Shown here: positions 9,701 through 19,098 of the stretch, one piece after another
Position numbering within the stretch: the first letter of the stretch is position 1
Layout: every line of letters begins with the position of its first letter
From: an uncultured Flavihumibacter sp.
Lineage (GTDB): Bacteria; Bacteroidota; Bacteroidia; Chitinophagales; Chitinophagaceae
Direction: 5' to 3'
Assembly (NCBI GenBank): GCA_902168105.1
Contig: CABHOY010000019.1
Span: 1 to 64,000, forward strand
DNA length: 64,000 nucleotides
Translations under genes and position numbers: made by a program
The notes under the pieces: generated by a model
What the model saw: only the letters and a program-made list of their open reading frames with translations
Told to the model about the DNA's origin: nothing
Database searches by the model: none

Positions 9701-9896
9701 GAACATCAACCTTACAGGCTTCAAAGGAAGATCAGAGGTGAGTATCTTCGACGTAAACGGCCGTGTGGTACTGCGTCGTGAAATGAATGCGGTTAACGCG
9801 CAACTCGATATTTCTGCATTGCCTGCAGGCGTTTATGTGGTAAGGATCAAGAATGGAGCAAAAGATGTGAGTATGACGAAGATCATTAAACAATAA
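6708..9896 (+). CDS. Secreted reprolysin-like zinc metalloprotease with FN3, PPC and T9SS type A tail
   Basis: A 1062-residue extracellular peptidase. The signal peptide MSKVLLFVTALLCSTMSFAQ is followed by a propeptide-like region. The catalytic metzincin domain has HEVGHQLGANH with zinc ligands H342, H346 and H352 and catalytic E343, and a downstream Met-turn candidate (ITIMGYAG). Two fibronectin type III domains lie at about 670-850 (each with TSATVGW or AGATVSW and YDVDYK or YDVDFK). A prepeptidase C-terminal (PPC) beta domain follows at about 860-960 (GDIDHYKF, YYAQVFGYNG). The last 75 residues are a T9SS type A sorting domain (VFPNPAKDMVNI, then LPAGVYVVRI). It should therefore be secreted through the type 9 system and attached to or released from the cell surface. 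It is monocistronic, with a strong terminator after the stop. Confidence 0.93.
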   Translation: MSKVLLFVTALLCSTMSFAQDYWRPHTDATRITTDKAVARLAFPTNFKLFDLNLAPLRNEVFRAVGNTSAHTIISLPNADGQIEQFEIVEASNFEPALQAKFPEIRSFSGRGITDKNATLKLSVSPQGIQSMVFRTGKENEFIEPYSADHTVYTVFKKQPRTLPWKCSTPEEQLANNIARQLPDVNARSTGDMKTLRLAQSVTAEYSNYFGATSPSQISLVLAAINATLTRSNGVYEKDLAIHLNLIAASTKVIFFNASSDPYSVASQGAGGAWNGELQNTLTDSIGEANYDIGHLFGASGGGGNAGCIGCICVNNQKGSGFTSPADAIPQGDNFDIDYVVHEVGHQLGANHTFSMGNEGTGVNVEPGSGITIMGYAGITSQDLAPHSIDIFHAVSIGQIQSNLSGKTCPVTTVISGNNATPVVNGGGNFTIPISTPFALTGSATDANAGDVLTYCWEQKDNATSSQTGNSSVASPTKTTGPNWISYAPTTSPTRYFPKLATILAGGLVSGPLPGGDAVANTEALSSVARNLGFRLTVRDNAPYSSTAPVSIGQTNFADVTVTISSSSGPFAVTAPNTGVTWAGNSSQTITWSVANTTASPVSCANVKISISTDGGNTFSTLVASTPNDGSEAVTIPNTATTTARIKVEAVGNIFFDISNANFTITSGSSCASPGGLTASAITTTSATVGWTAVSGAVSYDVDYKSTASATWINAATATTAVTTGLTGLTSGTTYDYRVRTNCSSGSSTYSASQFTTTPLVTCGTPTGLNSTTVTTAGATVSWTSVSGALSYDVDFKANSSSTWTNAVTGTSSTSATLSGLTSGTLYDWRVRATCSGGNGAYATAQFTTLTTTCANTLDNSTNGTTGGAATIPFNTDVTGLITPSGDIDHYKFVISSRGSITITLGTLPGDYDLKLLNSAGNQVAISQLGGTSSETITRTVNPGTYYAQVFGYNGANSSTSCYTLRVQLGTASRSTDEAITTDAQKVIVFPNPAKDMVNINLTGFKGRSEVSIFDVNGRVVLRREMNAVNAQLDISALPAGVYVVRIKNGAKDVSMTKIIKQ

Positions 9897-9921
9897 AGAC
9901 AAAGACAGAACGAAATACAAA

Positions 9922-9954
9922 AGCCAGTGCCTTGCGAGGCACTGGCTTTTTTTT
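9922..9954 (+). terminator. Rho-independent terminator after the metalloprotease
   Basis: Perfect 10-base arms (AGCCAGTGCC and GGCACTGGCT) with a 6-base loop and a run of seven T's. It starts 25 bases after the stop at 9896 and lies between convergent genes. A short A-run on the other side could let it also serve the minus-strand peptidase gene. Confidence 0.9.
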
Positions 9955-9962
9955 ATCATCAT

Positions 9963-12272
9963 TTAATATCTTGGATCTGGCTTATTCACAAGCTGATATT
10001 CCTTTGGAGGTTCTGCATGTAACAGGTTGCGCACAAAATAATCCCAACGGCGACGCATCATATAAGGACTATCTGCCGCAAATCCATGCCTGGCTTGCGG
10101 GAATACGATCAGATCATAATCCTTGTTCGCTTTTGTTAAAGCATCTACCACCAGAAAAGTGTTATAAGGCGGTACATTATCATCCATCAGACCGTGAGCC
10201 AGTAACAGCTTTCCTTTCAGGTTGCCGGCGTAAAGCGGGTTCGCTTGTTTGGCGTAATCAGATTCTGAAGTAAGGCCATTATAACGCTCACCCCAATCGT
10301 CTTCATAGTTACGATTTTCATGGTTGCCCGATTCCGCGATCCCTACTTTAAAGAAGTCAGGGAAACGGAACATAGCAGCAGCGGTAGCGAAACCACCTCC
10401 CGAATGTCCCCATATACCGACACGGCTGGTGTCGATATATGCATAACGCGCCGCCAGCTGACGGATGCCAGTCATCTGATCAGGCAATGTATTTTCTGCC
10501 ATGTTACCATAGTTCATGTCATGGTAACTTTTGCTGCGCAATGGATTACTGGTACCTTCCAGCACCATGACTACGAATCCCAGCTCCGCAAGCGCCTGAT
10601 GATCCAGACGGGCGGCCAGGAATGACCAGTCACGTACGCCTCCCCCCTGTGGACCAGGGTATATGTAATCTATGACAGGATATTTCTTTTTGCTATCAAG
10701 GTGCGTGGGCGTAAACAGCAAGCCATAGATATCCGTTTTACCGTCATGTGCTTTCACAGAAAAAGGCATCGGTGCTTTCCATCCTGTGGCACTGAGCCGT
10801 GTTACATCAGCCTTCTCCAAACCAACAAGCTGTTTACCTTGCCGGTTGCGTAGAACAGTTATAGCGGGGATATCCGGCTGCGAATAGCTGTCGATGAAGT
10901 ATTGACCGTCCGGTGAGAAGGTCAGCTTATGATTACCCGCTTCCGGGGTCAGATCAGAGAATCCACTACCGTCGAAATTTACCTTGCAGAAATGGCTAAA
11001 ATAGGGATTGCGTGCATCAAGGCCACAGGCATTGAAAAAGATCACCCTGTTCTTCTCATCAACCCGCTCAACGCTGGTAACAAGCCACTGCCCTTTGGAG
11101 ATCTGGTTCTTTACACGTCCGGTAGCAGCATCATACAGGTACAGGTGTCCCCAGTCATCACGTTCGCTATACCAGATGATTTCATTTGTTTTCTTCAGAT
11201 AACGCCAGTTAATAGCATCCTGTCCCGATTCATATTGTGTTGCTACTTTTTCTTCAAAAACTTCGCGGACAGCACCGGTAGCTACATTAGCGATACGGAA
11301 TTTTTCTTCCTTGTGGTTACGTGAAGTAGATACGAATGCCAGTTCAGTATTATCGTCGCTCCAGTCTACATCGTCGAAAGTACCGCTGGAAGAGATATCA
11401 TCGCTTAGTGTCCCGCGGTGTGCATCAGCCGCTACCTGTAAGGGCACTACCTTTGCCTCCTTTACGTCAATAATAACACGGTGGATCATTGCAATAACGG
11501 TATCACCAGCCAGTGGATATTTCCATGCCTTCAGTGTCGGCTTACCTATATTGGTAGTAACAAGATACATGTCCCCTACCTGACGCTGGTCCTGTTTGAA
11601 AGTGGCTATCTTACGGGAGTCGTGCGACCAGCGTAATACAGGTTCGTCGGTACTCTTCCAACCGGCATTATCGGTAGCATAACCGAAATCTTTAACACCA
11701 TCGGTAGTCAATGCCCGTTCAGGTCCATTGGGTAGCTCCCGCACCCACAGGTTGTAGTCTTTTATAAAAGCAATAAGCCGGCCGTCAGGAGAGATCACTC
11801 CGTGCTGCTTACGCCGATCTCCTCCACCGCTCCCCGATGCTTGCTCACCGCCTTTCTGGCATTGATAGGATTGCAGATCACAAGTCCATTCACTGCCTGC
11901 TGCATTAAACGCGATGCTTTTATTGCCATTCACAAACCTGAAAGAGCGGAACGGCAAGGCATAGGGTTTATAGTTTTGGCCTGCAATTTTGGACAATGAC
12001 GTTGCGAGCTTCTCCTGATCGAAGGCAGCACTACGGGTTGCTTTCGCCGGATTGACCAGTATAAATTCGCTGCCACGGGCAGTAAGTACCCGGTACCAGA
12101 AACGGCCGTCTTCCAACCATTCAGGGGAGACTGCATTATTGTCTACCAGCGGAGTAGTATTGTAAAGAAGCCTGCTTTCTGCAAAGCGGTAATCCTCAAC
12201 GGAAACAGCCTGTTGCGCATTAAGCCTGCAGGCTACAACGACAAAAGATGCCGTTAAAAGTAATTTGTTCAT
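9963..12272 (-). CDS. S9 family dipeptidyl peptidase IV-type peptidase
   Basis: A 769-residue exported serine peptidase with signal peptide MNKLLLTASFVVVACRLNAQ. The N-terminal DPP-IV beta-propeller runs to about residue 500 and includes the family pattern ISPDGRLIAFIKDYNLWV. The C-terminal alpha/beta hydrolase domain carries the triad: S624 in GHSGGG, D698 in GLMDDNV and H729 in ARHGFA. DPP-IV enzymes release X-Pro or X-Ala dipeptides in the periplasm. Length and motif order are normal for the family. The gene is alone, convergent with the metalloprotease and divergent from the phosphoesterase. Confidence 0.93.
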   Translation of the reverse strand: MNKLLLTASFVVVACRLNAQQAVSVEDYRFAESRLLYNTTPLVDNNAVSPEWLEDGRFWYRVLTARGSEFILVNPAKATRSAAFDQEKLATSLSKIAGQNYKPYALPFRSFRFVNGNKSIAFNAAGSEWTCDLQSYQCQKGGEQASGSGGGDRRKQHGVISPDGRLIAFIKDYNLWVRELPNGPERALTTDGVKDFGYATDNAGWKSTDEPVLRWSHDSRKIATFKQDQRQVGDMYLVTTNIGKPTLKAWKYPLAGDTVIAMIHRVIIDVKEAKVVPLQVAADAHRGTLSDDISSSGTFDDVDWSDDNTELAFVSTSRNHKEEKFRIANVATGAVREVFEEKVATQYESGQDAINWRYLKKTNEIIWYSERDDWGHLYLYDAATGRVKNQISKGQWLVTSVERVDEKNRVIFFNACGLDARNPYFSHFCKVNFDGSGFSDLTPEAGNHKLTFSPDGQYFIDSYSQPDIPAITVLRNRQGKQLVGLEKADVTRLSATGWKAPMPFSVKAHDGKTDIYGLLFTPTHLDSKKKYPVIDYIYPGPQGGGVRDWSFLAARLDHQALAELGFVVMVLEGTSNPLRSKSYHDMNYGNMAENTLPDQMTGIRQLAARYAYIDTSRVGIWGHSGGGFATAAAMFRFPDFFKVGIAESGNHENRNYEDDWGERYNGLTSESDYAKQANPLYAGNLKGKLLLAHGLMDDNVPPYNTFLVVDALTKANKDYDLIVFPQARHGFAADSPYMMRRRWDYFVRNLLHAEPPKEYQLVNKPDPRY

Positions 12273-12485
12273 AGTCAGATCCTGATGCTTGAGTATTTTG
12301 GTTCGATCTTAAAGGTAAGGTTGCACATGTATATCTTACATGCTCATTATTAAGGTAGATACCTTAAACTACCCGACAAAGTAAGGCCGGATACCATCCC
12401 CAGCCATAAATATCACATTTTTTCCATTTAATTAAAATATTTCTGTTTCTCCTTCGTCTACTGATTTAAACATATTTCTATTCGT

Positions 12486-13667
12486 ATGGCTAAAAGGCTG
12501 TCTTTGATATTATTAATTTTCCTGGTGGGCGATATTTATTTCTATCAGGCTGTCACTACACTTACACAAGATCCGGCGCTGCATCTGAGTTATTGGGTTG
12601 TTGATATCTTATTGATATCTGGAATAATAACAACAATATCCATGCTCAGGTCAGGTAAAAAGGTACAGCAAATTCTTCCGCTGCTGATGACTGCTATGTT
12701 ACTGATCTTCATCCCAAAAATATTCTCTTCACTGGTTTTAATGGCTGAAGATATCTTTCGCTTGTTCCGGGGCTTCCCGGCTCGAAGCTTTTACGTAAGC
12801 GAGGTAACACTTGCACTGGCAGGTCTGATCTTTCTAATTATCGTTTTTGGCGTAACACGCGGCAAGCATTTTTACAGGATAAAAAAGGAAACTATCCATT
12901 TCCCGGACCTTCCCGAGGCATTTGACGGCTTTACCATTACGCAGATATCCGACGTACATTCCGGGAGCTTTAGTGACGCCAAAAGCGTACAGAAAGGATT
13001 GGATCTCGTAAATGCACAGAACAGCGATCTGCTGTTATTCACAGGAGACCTTGTCAACAACATGGCTTCGGAGATGGATCAGTGGATCCCAATGTTTACA
13101 AAACTGAAAGCGCCTTATGGAAAGTATTCTGTATTGGGCAACCATGACTATGGCGATTATATCAAGTGGGAAAGTAATGCCGCTAAAGAGGCCAATCTTA
13201 ACCGCTTAAAGGACGTCCATGCCGAAACAGGTTTCAAACTATTGCTTAATGAAGCGGTGGAAATAAACAAACAGGGAGAACACGTCGCCCTCATTGGTGT
13301 AGAGAACTGGGGCAAAGGGGGCTTCCATCAGTATGGCGATTTGAAAAAAGCAACAGCCAGGGTACATGACAACGCTTTTAAGATACTAATGTCGCATGAT
13401 CCCTCACATTGGGATGAAGTAACGGTAGACCATAACCAGCACGTGCATCTTACTTTAGCAGGACACACCCACGGTATGCAATTCGGGATTGAACTGTTTG
13501 GCTTTAAATGGAGCCCGATAAAGTATTTCTACAAGCAATGGGCCGGTCTTTACACACAAAAAGGCAAATACCTGTACGTTAACAGAGGCTTTGGTTTCCA
13601 TGGTTTAAAAGGCAGAATTGGCATATGGCCTGAAATAACAGTACTCACCCTCAAGCGGGCCAGTTAA
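12486..13667 (+). CDS. Membrane-anchored calcineurin-like metallophosphoesterase
   Basis: A 393-residue protein with four N-terminal membrane segments (first about residues 4-24, last about 105-125), then a metallophosphoesterase domain. The dimetal motifs are in order: D156 and H158 in SDVHSG, the GD of TGDLVNN, GNHD, a His in MSHDPSHW, and GHTHG near the end. This layout matches YkuE-like phosphohydrolases, some of which act on lipid intermediates; the substrate here cannot be told. The ATG at 12486 is preceded by an AT-rich leader. A small stem-loop overlaps the stop. Confidence 0.88.
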   Translation: MAKRLSLILLIFLVGDIYFYQAVTTLTQDPALHLSYWVVDILLISGIITTISMLRSGKKVQQILPLLMTAMLLIFIPKIFSSLVLMAEDIFRLFRGFPARSFYVSEVTLALAGLIFLIIVFGVTRGKHFYRIKKETIHFPDLPEAFDGFTITQISDVHSGSFSDAKSVQKGLDLVNAQNSDLLLFTGDLVNNMASEMDQWIPMFTKLKAPYGKYSVLGNHDYGDYIKWESNAAKEANLNRLKDVHAETGFKLLLNEAVEINKQGEHVALIGVENWGKGGFHQYGDLKKATARVHDNAFKILMSHDPSHWDEVTVDHNQHVHLTLAGHTHGMQFGIELFGFKWSPIKYFYKQWAGLYTQKGKYLYVNRGFGFHGLKGRIGIWPEITVLTLKRAS

Positions 13668-13678
13668 TCAACTGGCCC
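13657..13678 (+). terminator. Stem-loop overlapping the phosphoesterase stop codon
   Basis: Nine-base perfect arms (GGGCCAGTT and AACTGGCCC) with a 4-base loop. The TAA stop lies in the stem. No U-tract follows, so termination is only likely by position. Confidence 0.35.
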
Positions 13679-13718
13679 CAATGGGTTGCCGGACCAGCTG
13701 ATCTATCACTCCCTTAGG

Positions 13719-13838
13719 TCATCTGTTATTGGCATCAACCCAATAGATATCCCGTTTGCTGGTATAAAAGAAATATTTCCCATCCGCCGTAACAAAGGGA
13801 CATAATTCATGCCCCGGCGATGCTTTGACATAGGAACG
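13719..13838 (-). pseudogene. C-terminal remnant of a PD40/TolB-type beta-propeller protein
   Basis: A minus-strand frame of 39 codons plus stop reads RSYVKASPGHELCPFVTADG followed by KYFFYTSKRDIYWVDANNR. This is the end pattern of WD40-like PD40 proteins (PFVTPDGKYLFF-SxR-DIYWVD). A stop lies six codons upstream in the same frame and no start is present, so only the tail survives. It lies in a 390-base gap otherwise without genes. Confidence 0.6.
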
Positions 13839-14029
13839 TGAGAAACATAAAAAAAGTTATCCCCCGGATTATCTAACGATCAATAAGAATATGATAATAA
13901 CATTATCTTTTGAAAACACACAATCAGCCCACTAACGCATTAGCATATTCTGCTATTCTGAAACATAACGGATCTCACCTATAACTCCTTAATATTGTAA
14001 CACTTGCGTGCTATGATCATAAGCTGAAA

Positions 14030-14042
14030 TTTGCTTACATTC
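14030..14042 (+). promoter_or_regulatory. Upstream element shared by the two PKD genes
   Basis: TTTGCTTACATTC ends 18 bases before the ATG. The other PKD gene has TTTGCTTACTTTC at the matching place (38006-38018). The TTAC(A/T)TTC part could be a -7 box. If so, the leader is very short. The rest of the two upstream regions differs, which makes the shared stretch notable. Confidence 0.35.
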
Positions 14043-14060
14043 AGGTTAGAACCATATGCT

Positions 14061-17000
14061 ATGTCCTTAAAAACCAAGGCGACCTCAGGCCTTGCATTCA
14101 CCTCTGTACTACTTTGGGTAATACTGCTATTGAATGTTAGAGTTAATGCACAGTTGAAGGCAGACTTCACTCCGAGTAAGACCAGCGATTGCGAAAGTCT
14201 GATCACCAAATTCGTAGACAGATCAACCGGTAACCCCGTTTCCTGGCGTTGGGACCTGGGTAATGGCTTTACCTCAACAGACCAAAGCCCCAGTGCAGCT
14301 TACACTTCCCCCGGCATCTATAAAGTAACGCTGACGGTGAAGAATGCTGCAGGTAATACCAGTAATGTAACTAAGACGGTTACTGTCTGGGAAAAACCTA
14401 AACCGGATTTTACTGCCAGCCCCGCTTCAGGTTGTATGCCCCTTGAGGTTACCTTCACAGATAGATCAAATCCTGTAAACGGTGTCATTAATACTTATAC
14501 ATGGGACTTCGGAGATGGTGCTATTGGCTCTGGTAGCACGCCCAGGCATACGTACAACGATGTACTGTCGCCCACTGTTACCCTCACCGTTACTAATAGC
14601 AATGGGTGTACGGCCTCGAAACGGATCAGTAACCTGGTACAGGTATCAGCAGCATTGAAACCAAATTTTGAGGTATCTGAGCAATTCCTGTGCACCCCGC
14701 CAGGTGCACTGACCATTAAAAACACGACCACCGGTCCCGGCAATCTTTCTTATACATGGGATTTCGGCGATGGAGGCACCGCTTCAGGGGCTAACCCTGG
14801 TCGCCATAATTATACTGCAAAAGGCACCTATAAAATAAAGCTCACTGTTAACAGTGATAAAGGATGTACTGCCACTAAAACATCAGAAGATATCAATGTA
14901 GCTAATTTTAAATCAGACTTCCAGCTGCCGGCCAGCGTCTGTGAGAACAGTACGGCTACATTTAACCCGGCCAATACACCCCAGGCCGATAGAGTTACCT
15001 GGAGTGTCGATAAAGGCACCGTTACCACTGATGGCATTACTGCCACTTATACCCCTGCCGGTACAGGCATGGTAAAGGTGACCATGATTGCCGAATATGG
15101 GAAATGCCAGGAGATAGTGACCAAAAACATTTCAGTGATAGCTTCCCCACAGGTAGACTTCGCAAGTGAAATAAAACCGATCTGCGATGCCCCCGTTACT
15201 GTGAAACTGGTTGACAAATCTCAAGGGGCCAACAGCTGGAAATGGGACTTCGGGAATGGTCAATCATCCACACAGCAAAACCCCACCGTTATATACAACA
15301 GCCTGGGATCTTTCAATATTAAACTAACCGCTGGCAGTGCCAACGGTTGTTCCAGCATAGCAGAACACTATGTCAATCTGGTTAAACCGGAAGTGCTGAC
15401 ATACGCAAGCATAGTAGAGGGCTGCGTTGGACTGACCACCTCGTTCCGTGGAAAGATCAGCGCCGGCGATTCTATTGTCAGCTATGAGTGGGATTTCGGG
15501 GATGGCACTCCAAAGTCAACAGCAGCTGCGCCATCACATACGTACGACGCTGAAGGTACATACCCCGTAACGCTTGCCTATACAACGATGAATGGCTGTA
15601 AAGGAACAGTAAAACTGACTTCATATGAACGTATCCGCGTCTATACAAAACCTAAACCTGACTTTTCATCTCCGGAAGCGCCGCAGATCTGTGGTAACAA
15701 CATGGTGCATTTTAACGGTACGACAGATGTAGGTGATTTATGGTCATGGAATTTCGGAGACAACTCTGCGCCAGGTTCCACGCAGAACACCACACATAGT
15801 TACAGAACGCCCGGTACATATACCGTGTCGCTGACAGTTTCAAACAAAGGTTGCCGGGAAAAGGTGACAAAAACAGCGTTCATCACCGCAGTGAATCCTT
15901 TCGCACGTTTCAGCATGCGGAATATTGACTGTAATAACCGGACAGAGATCAGCTTTGATGAAAAATCGGTTGGCAGCATTACCAGCTGGAAATGGAGCTG
16001 GGGCGATGGAAAGCAAGATACATACACTACTAAAACAAACATCGTCAGGCACAAATACAGCAAAACCGGTGGTTATAAGGTTAAGCTGACGGTTTCTGAC
16101 GGAAGCTGTTCCAGTACTGATTCAATAAACGTCAACGTATACGCGCCTTCACCTATTACCATCACCACAGACAAAACAACGCTGTGTGGTAGTGATACGG
16201 TCAAAGCCAGTGTAATAACTATCAACAAGAATATCTATGGCGTAGATGTCTGGTCTTATAAGTGGACATCTTCAGATAGTACGCCACCTAACGGGAACGG
16301 CGACGACTATCAGAACACTACTTTCACCAACCTGCAACCCGGCGCCGACGCTATTCGCTTCACAGCGTATAACCTGCAGGGCTGCCCTGATACCAGCAAT
16401 AGGGTTGTTGTGAATGTTCACGGACCAGTAGCGAAGTTCCTCATTCCCGGTGTTCCTGAATGTCGCGGTGCGGAGCTTACTTTTACAGATAAAACAAATA
16501 TTTCAAAAGGCAAGCCGATAAGCACATGGTCATGGACCTTTGGCGATGGCACCCCTGCGAAAGATTTTACTTCACCTCCTTTCAAATACACATATGCCAG
16601 GTCAGGCTTTTACACCCCGAGGCTAACCGTTACAGATCAGGATGGGTGTACCAGCACTGCCTCCGGACCTATCGTGCAGGTGAATGGCCCTAACGCTAAC
16701 TTTCAGCCCAGTGCTTCATTGATAAAACCAGGTGGTACTGTACAGTTCCATAACTACACAACCGAAACGGGCGGTTCACCAACTTATCTCTGGAACTTCG
16801 GGGATAATACCACGTCTACAGAGAAAAGCCCTGACAAGGTCTATCCTGTTAAAGGCCTGTATACTGTAACGCTAATCGTAAGAGACAATAATGGCTGTAC
16901 GGATAGCACTCAGAAACAGATCAAGGTTTCCACGGTCAACGCGGCCTTTACCGTTAGCACTTCCTTCGTGAATAACAGCGGATGTCCGCCGGTGATCGCC

Positions 17001-18947
17001 AGGTTCACTAATACCTCGCTCAACTATAAGCGCTCCTATTGGGATTTTGGCGATGGCAGCTTTTCCACTATCGATGATCCTTCCCATACTTACAACGACG
17101 CCGGTAAGTATAAAGTGAAACTGAGAGCGATTGGTGAAGCAGGCAATGAAGACACATATGAACAGGAAGTAGAGGTAAAAGGGCCATACGGTACTATTAT
17201 CAAATCATCCGACGGAGGATGCCTTACACAAGAGATCGAATTCAAAGTATCCGCAAAATCGGCAGTTAACTTTGCCTGGGACTTTACCGATGGCGTTGTA
17301 ACTGAAACAACAGATTCTATCATCAAACACAACTTCAAAGAACCTGGCATTTATAATCCGCGCCTGATCCTATCAGATCAGGCAGGTTGTAAAGGAACTG
17401 CCTTCCTGCCCGATCCTATTGTAATAGACAAACTGGAGGTAGAACTGACATCATCAGCACAATTTGTGTGTGATGAGGGTTGGGTTTCCTTTACGCCCAA
17501 ATTCAACAGTTTCTCCATTGACCAGCTGAAAAAACCGGCGAAGTACAAATGGACATATGACCCGGGTGTTTCAGCCGAAAACGATACTTCCGCCAATCCC
17601 CGTTTCTACCTGAACAAAGCACAGGAATATAATTTCACGCTCACGACTACAACCGCCTACGGCTGTACGCAAACAGTGAGTAAAATGATCCCTGTGTACC
17701 CTAAACCCGAAGCGACTATTAGCGGTCCTTCGCAGGCTTGTGTAGAGACACCGGTTAAGTTTGGTGGAAATGTGACTGATGCGCGTGATCTTATCTGGAA
17801 CTGGAATTTTGCTAATGGCAATACAGCGAACGTACAACAACCGGCTGACCAGACTTACAGTACGGCCGGCCCTGCAAATGTGGCCCTCACCGTTACCAGT
17901 GCCAATGGTTGTATTGATACCGCATATCACAGCATCAATATAGTACCGAAACCAGTGGTCAACGCCACTGCCGGATCTGATTTCGTGTGTTTGGGCAAGA
18001 GCACTACATTGAGCGCAAGTGGTGGTGTTACCTATCAATGGTCGCCTGCTGATCATCTCAGTGATCCAAAGGCATCTTCTCCCCTTGCAACCCCCAGTGT
18101 AAATACAACCTACCAGGTAACCGTGACGGACGCCAACGGTTGCATTAATACTGACGATGTAAGCATCCGTGTAGTGCAACCATTCACCATACAAGCTACA
18201 CCGGATACAGGAATATGTATAGGACAAGTGCTGCCATTATGGGTGTCCGGGGCTGATAACTACACATGGAACGGACAAGGGATAAATGATGTTAACAGCC
18301 AGTATCCCCTTGCTACGCTCAATGCAACGGGTACTTATACCTACGAGGTAACCGGTCACGATGCCGATGGCTGTTTCACGCACGACACTTCGCTCACAGT
18401 AAGCGTGCACCCTGCTCCTACTGTTAACGCCGGAGCTGATCAGACAGTAATGGCCGGTAAACCTGTTATACTGACCGGAAGAGGCAGCGCGGATATCGTT
18501 AAATGGAACTGGACGCCGTCAGAATATCTGAATTGTGCTACCTGCCCGACACCGGAAGCACTGCCAAACCTATCTACCAACTTCACGGTCGAAGCGGAGA
18601 ACTCTTACGGCTGCAAGGCCACTGACGAGGTATTCGTGAAGATCGCCTGCGATAAAGGCGCCATATTCTTCCCCACTGCCTTTTCTCCCAACAGGGATGG
18701 TAAGAACGAGTGGTTCTATCCAAAAGGCCGTGGCGTAAAAGAAGTGGTATCAATGCGGGTGTATGACAGATGGGGCAGTCTCGTGTTTGAGAGAACGCAC
18801 TTCCAGATCAATACCGCGACCGCAGGATGGGATGGAACCTGGAAGAACCAGGTAGCCCCTATCGGAAGTTATGTATATGCGATAGAGACGATGTGTGAAG
18901 ATGGGGGAACATTTATGTTTACAGGAGCAGTAACAGTGGTGAAGTAG
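14061..18947 (+). CDS. Giant PKD-repeat surface protein with T9SS type B (gliding motility) C-terminus, copy 1
   Basis: From the ATG at 14061 the protein is 1628 residues. A longer frame begins at a TTG at 14031, but the signal peptide MSLKTKATSGLAFTSVLLWV fits the ATG, and the paralogue at 38038 starts in the same place. It holds about 12 PKD-type beta domains, marked by WDFGDG or its variants (YTWDFGDG, YEWDFGDG, WSWTFGDG, SYWDFGDG), mixed with Ig-like segments. The last 90 residues (FFPTAFSPNRDGKNEWFYPK, MRVYDRWGSLVFERTHF, GWDGTWKNQ) are the gliding-motility-associated type B T9SS sorting domain. It is probably a large adhesin or fibre moved or displayed on the cell surface, like SprB-type proteins; that role is inferred. 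Confidence 0.9.
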   Translation: MSLKTKATSGLAFTSVLLWVILLLNVRVNAQLKADFTPSKTSDCESLITKFVDRSTGNPVSWRWDLGNGFTSTDQSPSAAYTSPGIYKVTLTVKNAAGNTSNVTKTVTVWEKPKPDFTASPASGCMPLEVTFTDRSNPVNGVINTYTWDFGDGAIGSGSTPRHTYNDVLSPTVTLTVTNSNGCTASKRISNLVQVSAALKPNFEVSEQFLCTPPGALTIKNTTTGPGNLSYTWDFGDGGTASGANPGRHNYTAKGTYKIKLTVNSDKGCTATKTSEDINVANFKSDFQLPASVCENSTATFNPANTPQADRVTWSVDKGTVTTDGITATYTPAGTGMVKVTMIAEYGKCQEIVTKNISVIASPQVDFASEIKPICDAPVTVKLVDKSQGANSWKWDFGNGQSSTQQNPTVIYNSLGSFNIKLTAGSANGCSSIAEHYVNLVKPEVLTYASIVEGCVGLTTSFRGKISAGDSIVSYEWDFGDGTPKSTAAAPSHTYDAEGTYPVTLAYTTMNGCKGTVKLTSYERIRVYTKPKPDFSSPEAPQICGNNMVHFNGTTDVGDLWSWNFGDNSAPGSTQNTTHSYRTPGTYTVSLTVSNKGCREKVTKTAFITAVNPFARFSMRNIDCNNRTEISFDEKSVGSITSWKWSWGDGKQDTYTTKTNIVRHKYSKTGGYKVKLTVSDGSCSSTDSINVNVYAPSPITITTDKTTLCGSDTVKASVITINKNIYGVDVWSYKWTSSDSTPPNGNGDDYQNTTFTNLQPGADAIRFTAYNLQGCPDTSNRVVVNVHGPVAKFLIPGVPECRGAELTFTDKTNISKGKPISTWSWTFGDGTPAKDFTSPPFKYTYARSGFYTPRLTVTDQDGCTSTASGPIVQVNGPNANFQPSASLIKPGGTVQFHNYTTETGGSPTYLWNFGDNTTSTEKSPDKVYPVKGLYTVTLIVRDNNGCTDSTQKQIKVSTVNAAFTVSTSFVNNSGCPPVIARFTNTSLNYKRSYWDFGDGSFSTIDDPSHTYNDAGKYKVKLRAIGEAGNEDTYEQEVEVKGPYGTIIKSSDGGCLTQEIEFKVSAKSAVNFAWDFTDGVVTETTDSIIKHNFKEPGIYNPRLILSDQAGCKGTAFLPDPIVIDKLEVELTSSAQFVCDEGWVSFTPKFNSFSIDQLKKPAKYKWTYDPGVSAENDTSANPRFYLNKAQEYNFTLTTTTAYGCTQTVSKMIPVYPKPEATISGPSQACVETPVKFGGNVTDARDLIWNWNFANGNTANVQQPADQTYSTAGPANVALTVTSANGCIDTAYHSINIVPKPVVNATAGSDFVCLGKSTTLSASGGVTYQWSPADHLSDPKASSPLATPSVNTTYQVTVTDANGCINTDDVSIRVVQPFTIQATPDTGICIGQVLPLWVSGADNYTWNGQGINDVNSQYPLATLNATGTYTYEVTGHDADGCFTHDTSLTVSVHPAPTVNAGADQTVMAGKPVILTGRGSADIVKWNWTPSEYLNCATCPTPEALPNLSTNFTVEAENSYGCKATDEVFVKIACDKGAIFFPTAFSPNRDGKNEWFYPKGRGVKEVVSMRVYDRWGSLVFERTHFQINTATAGWDGTWKNQVAPIGSYVYAIETMCEDGGTFMFTGAVTVVK

Positions 18948-18966
18948 GTTTGACATTGTATATACA

Positions 18967-19068
18967 TTGTCTAAACTGGAACACCTGAATCTGGAATATA
19001 ATAAGCTATCTGACGAAGAAAAAGAAAAGGTCGCAAAAGTATTTGATCAGGCGAAGTTGATCTTTTAA
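18967..19068 (+). CDS. Possible 33-aa peptide or gene fragment
   Basis: A frame from TTG at 18967 reads SKLEHLNLEYNKLSDEEKEK then VAKVFDQAKLIF and stop. It looks like a natural amphipathic helical protein end, and it lies in the gap between the PKD gene and the AraC gene. No ATG is present. It may be the tail of a lost gene. I do not recognise it. Confidence 0.25.
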   Translation: MSKLEHLNLEYNKLSDEEKEKVAKVFDQAKLIF

Positions 19069-19098
19069 TACATTTGACTCCAAATAGATACAAACAAA

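Noticed and set aside
17571..18227. Long open frame on the minus strand inside PKD gene copy 1 (also 41173-42009 in copy 2)
   Set aside because: These are antisense shadows of repetitive coding sequence. The two frames have Cys/Ser/Arg-rich translations typical of shadows.
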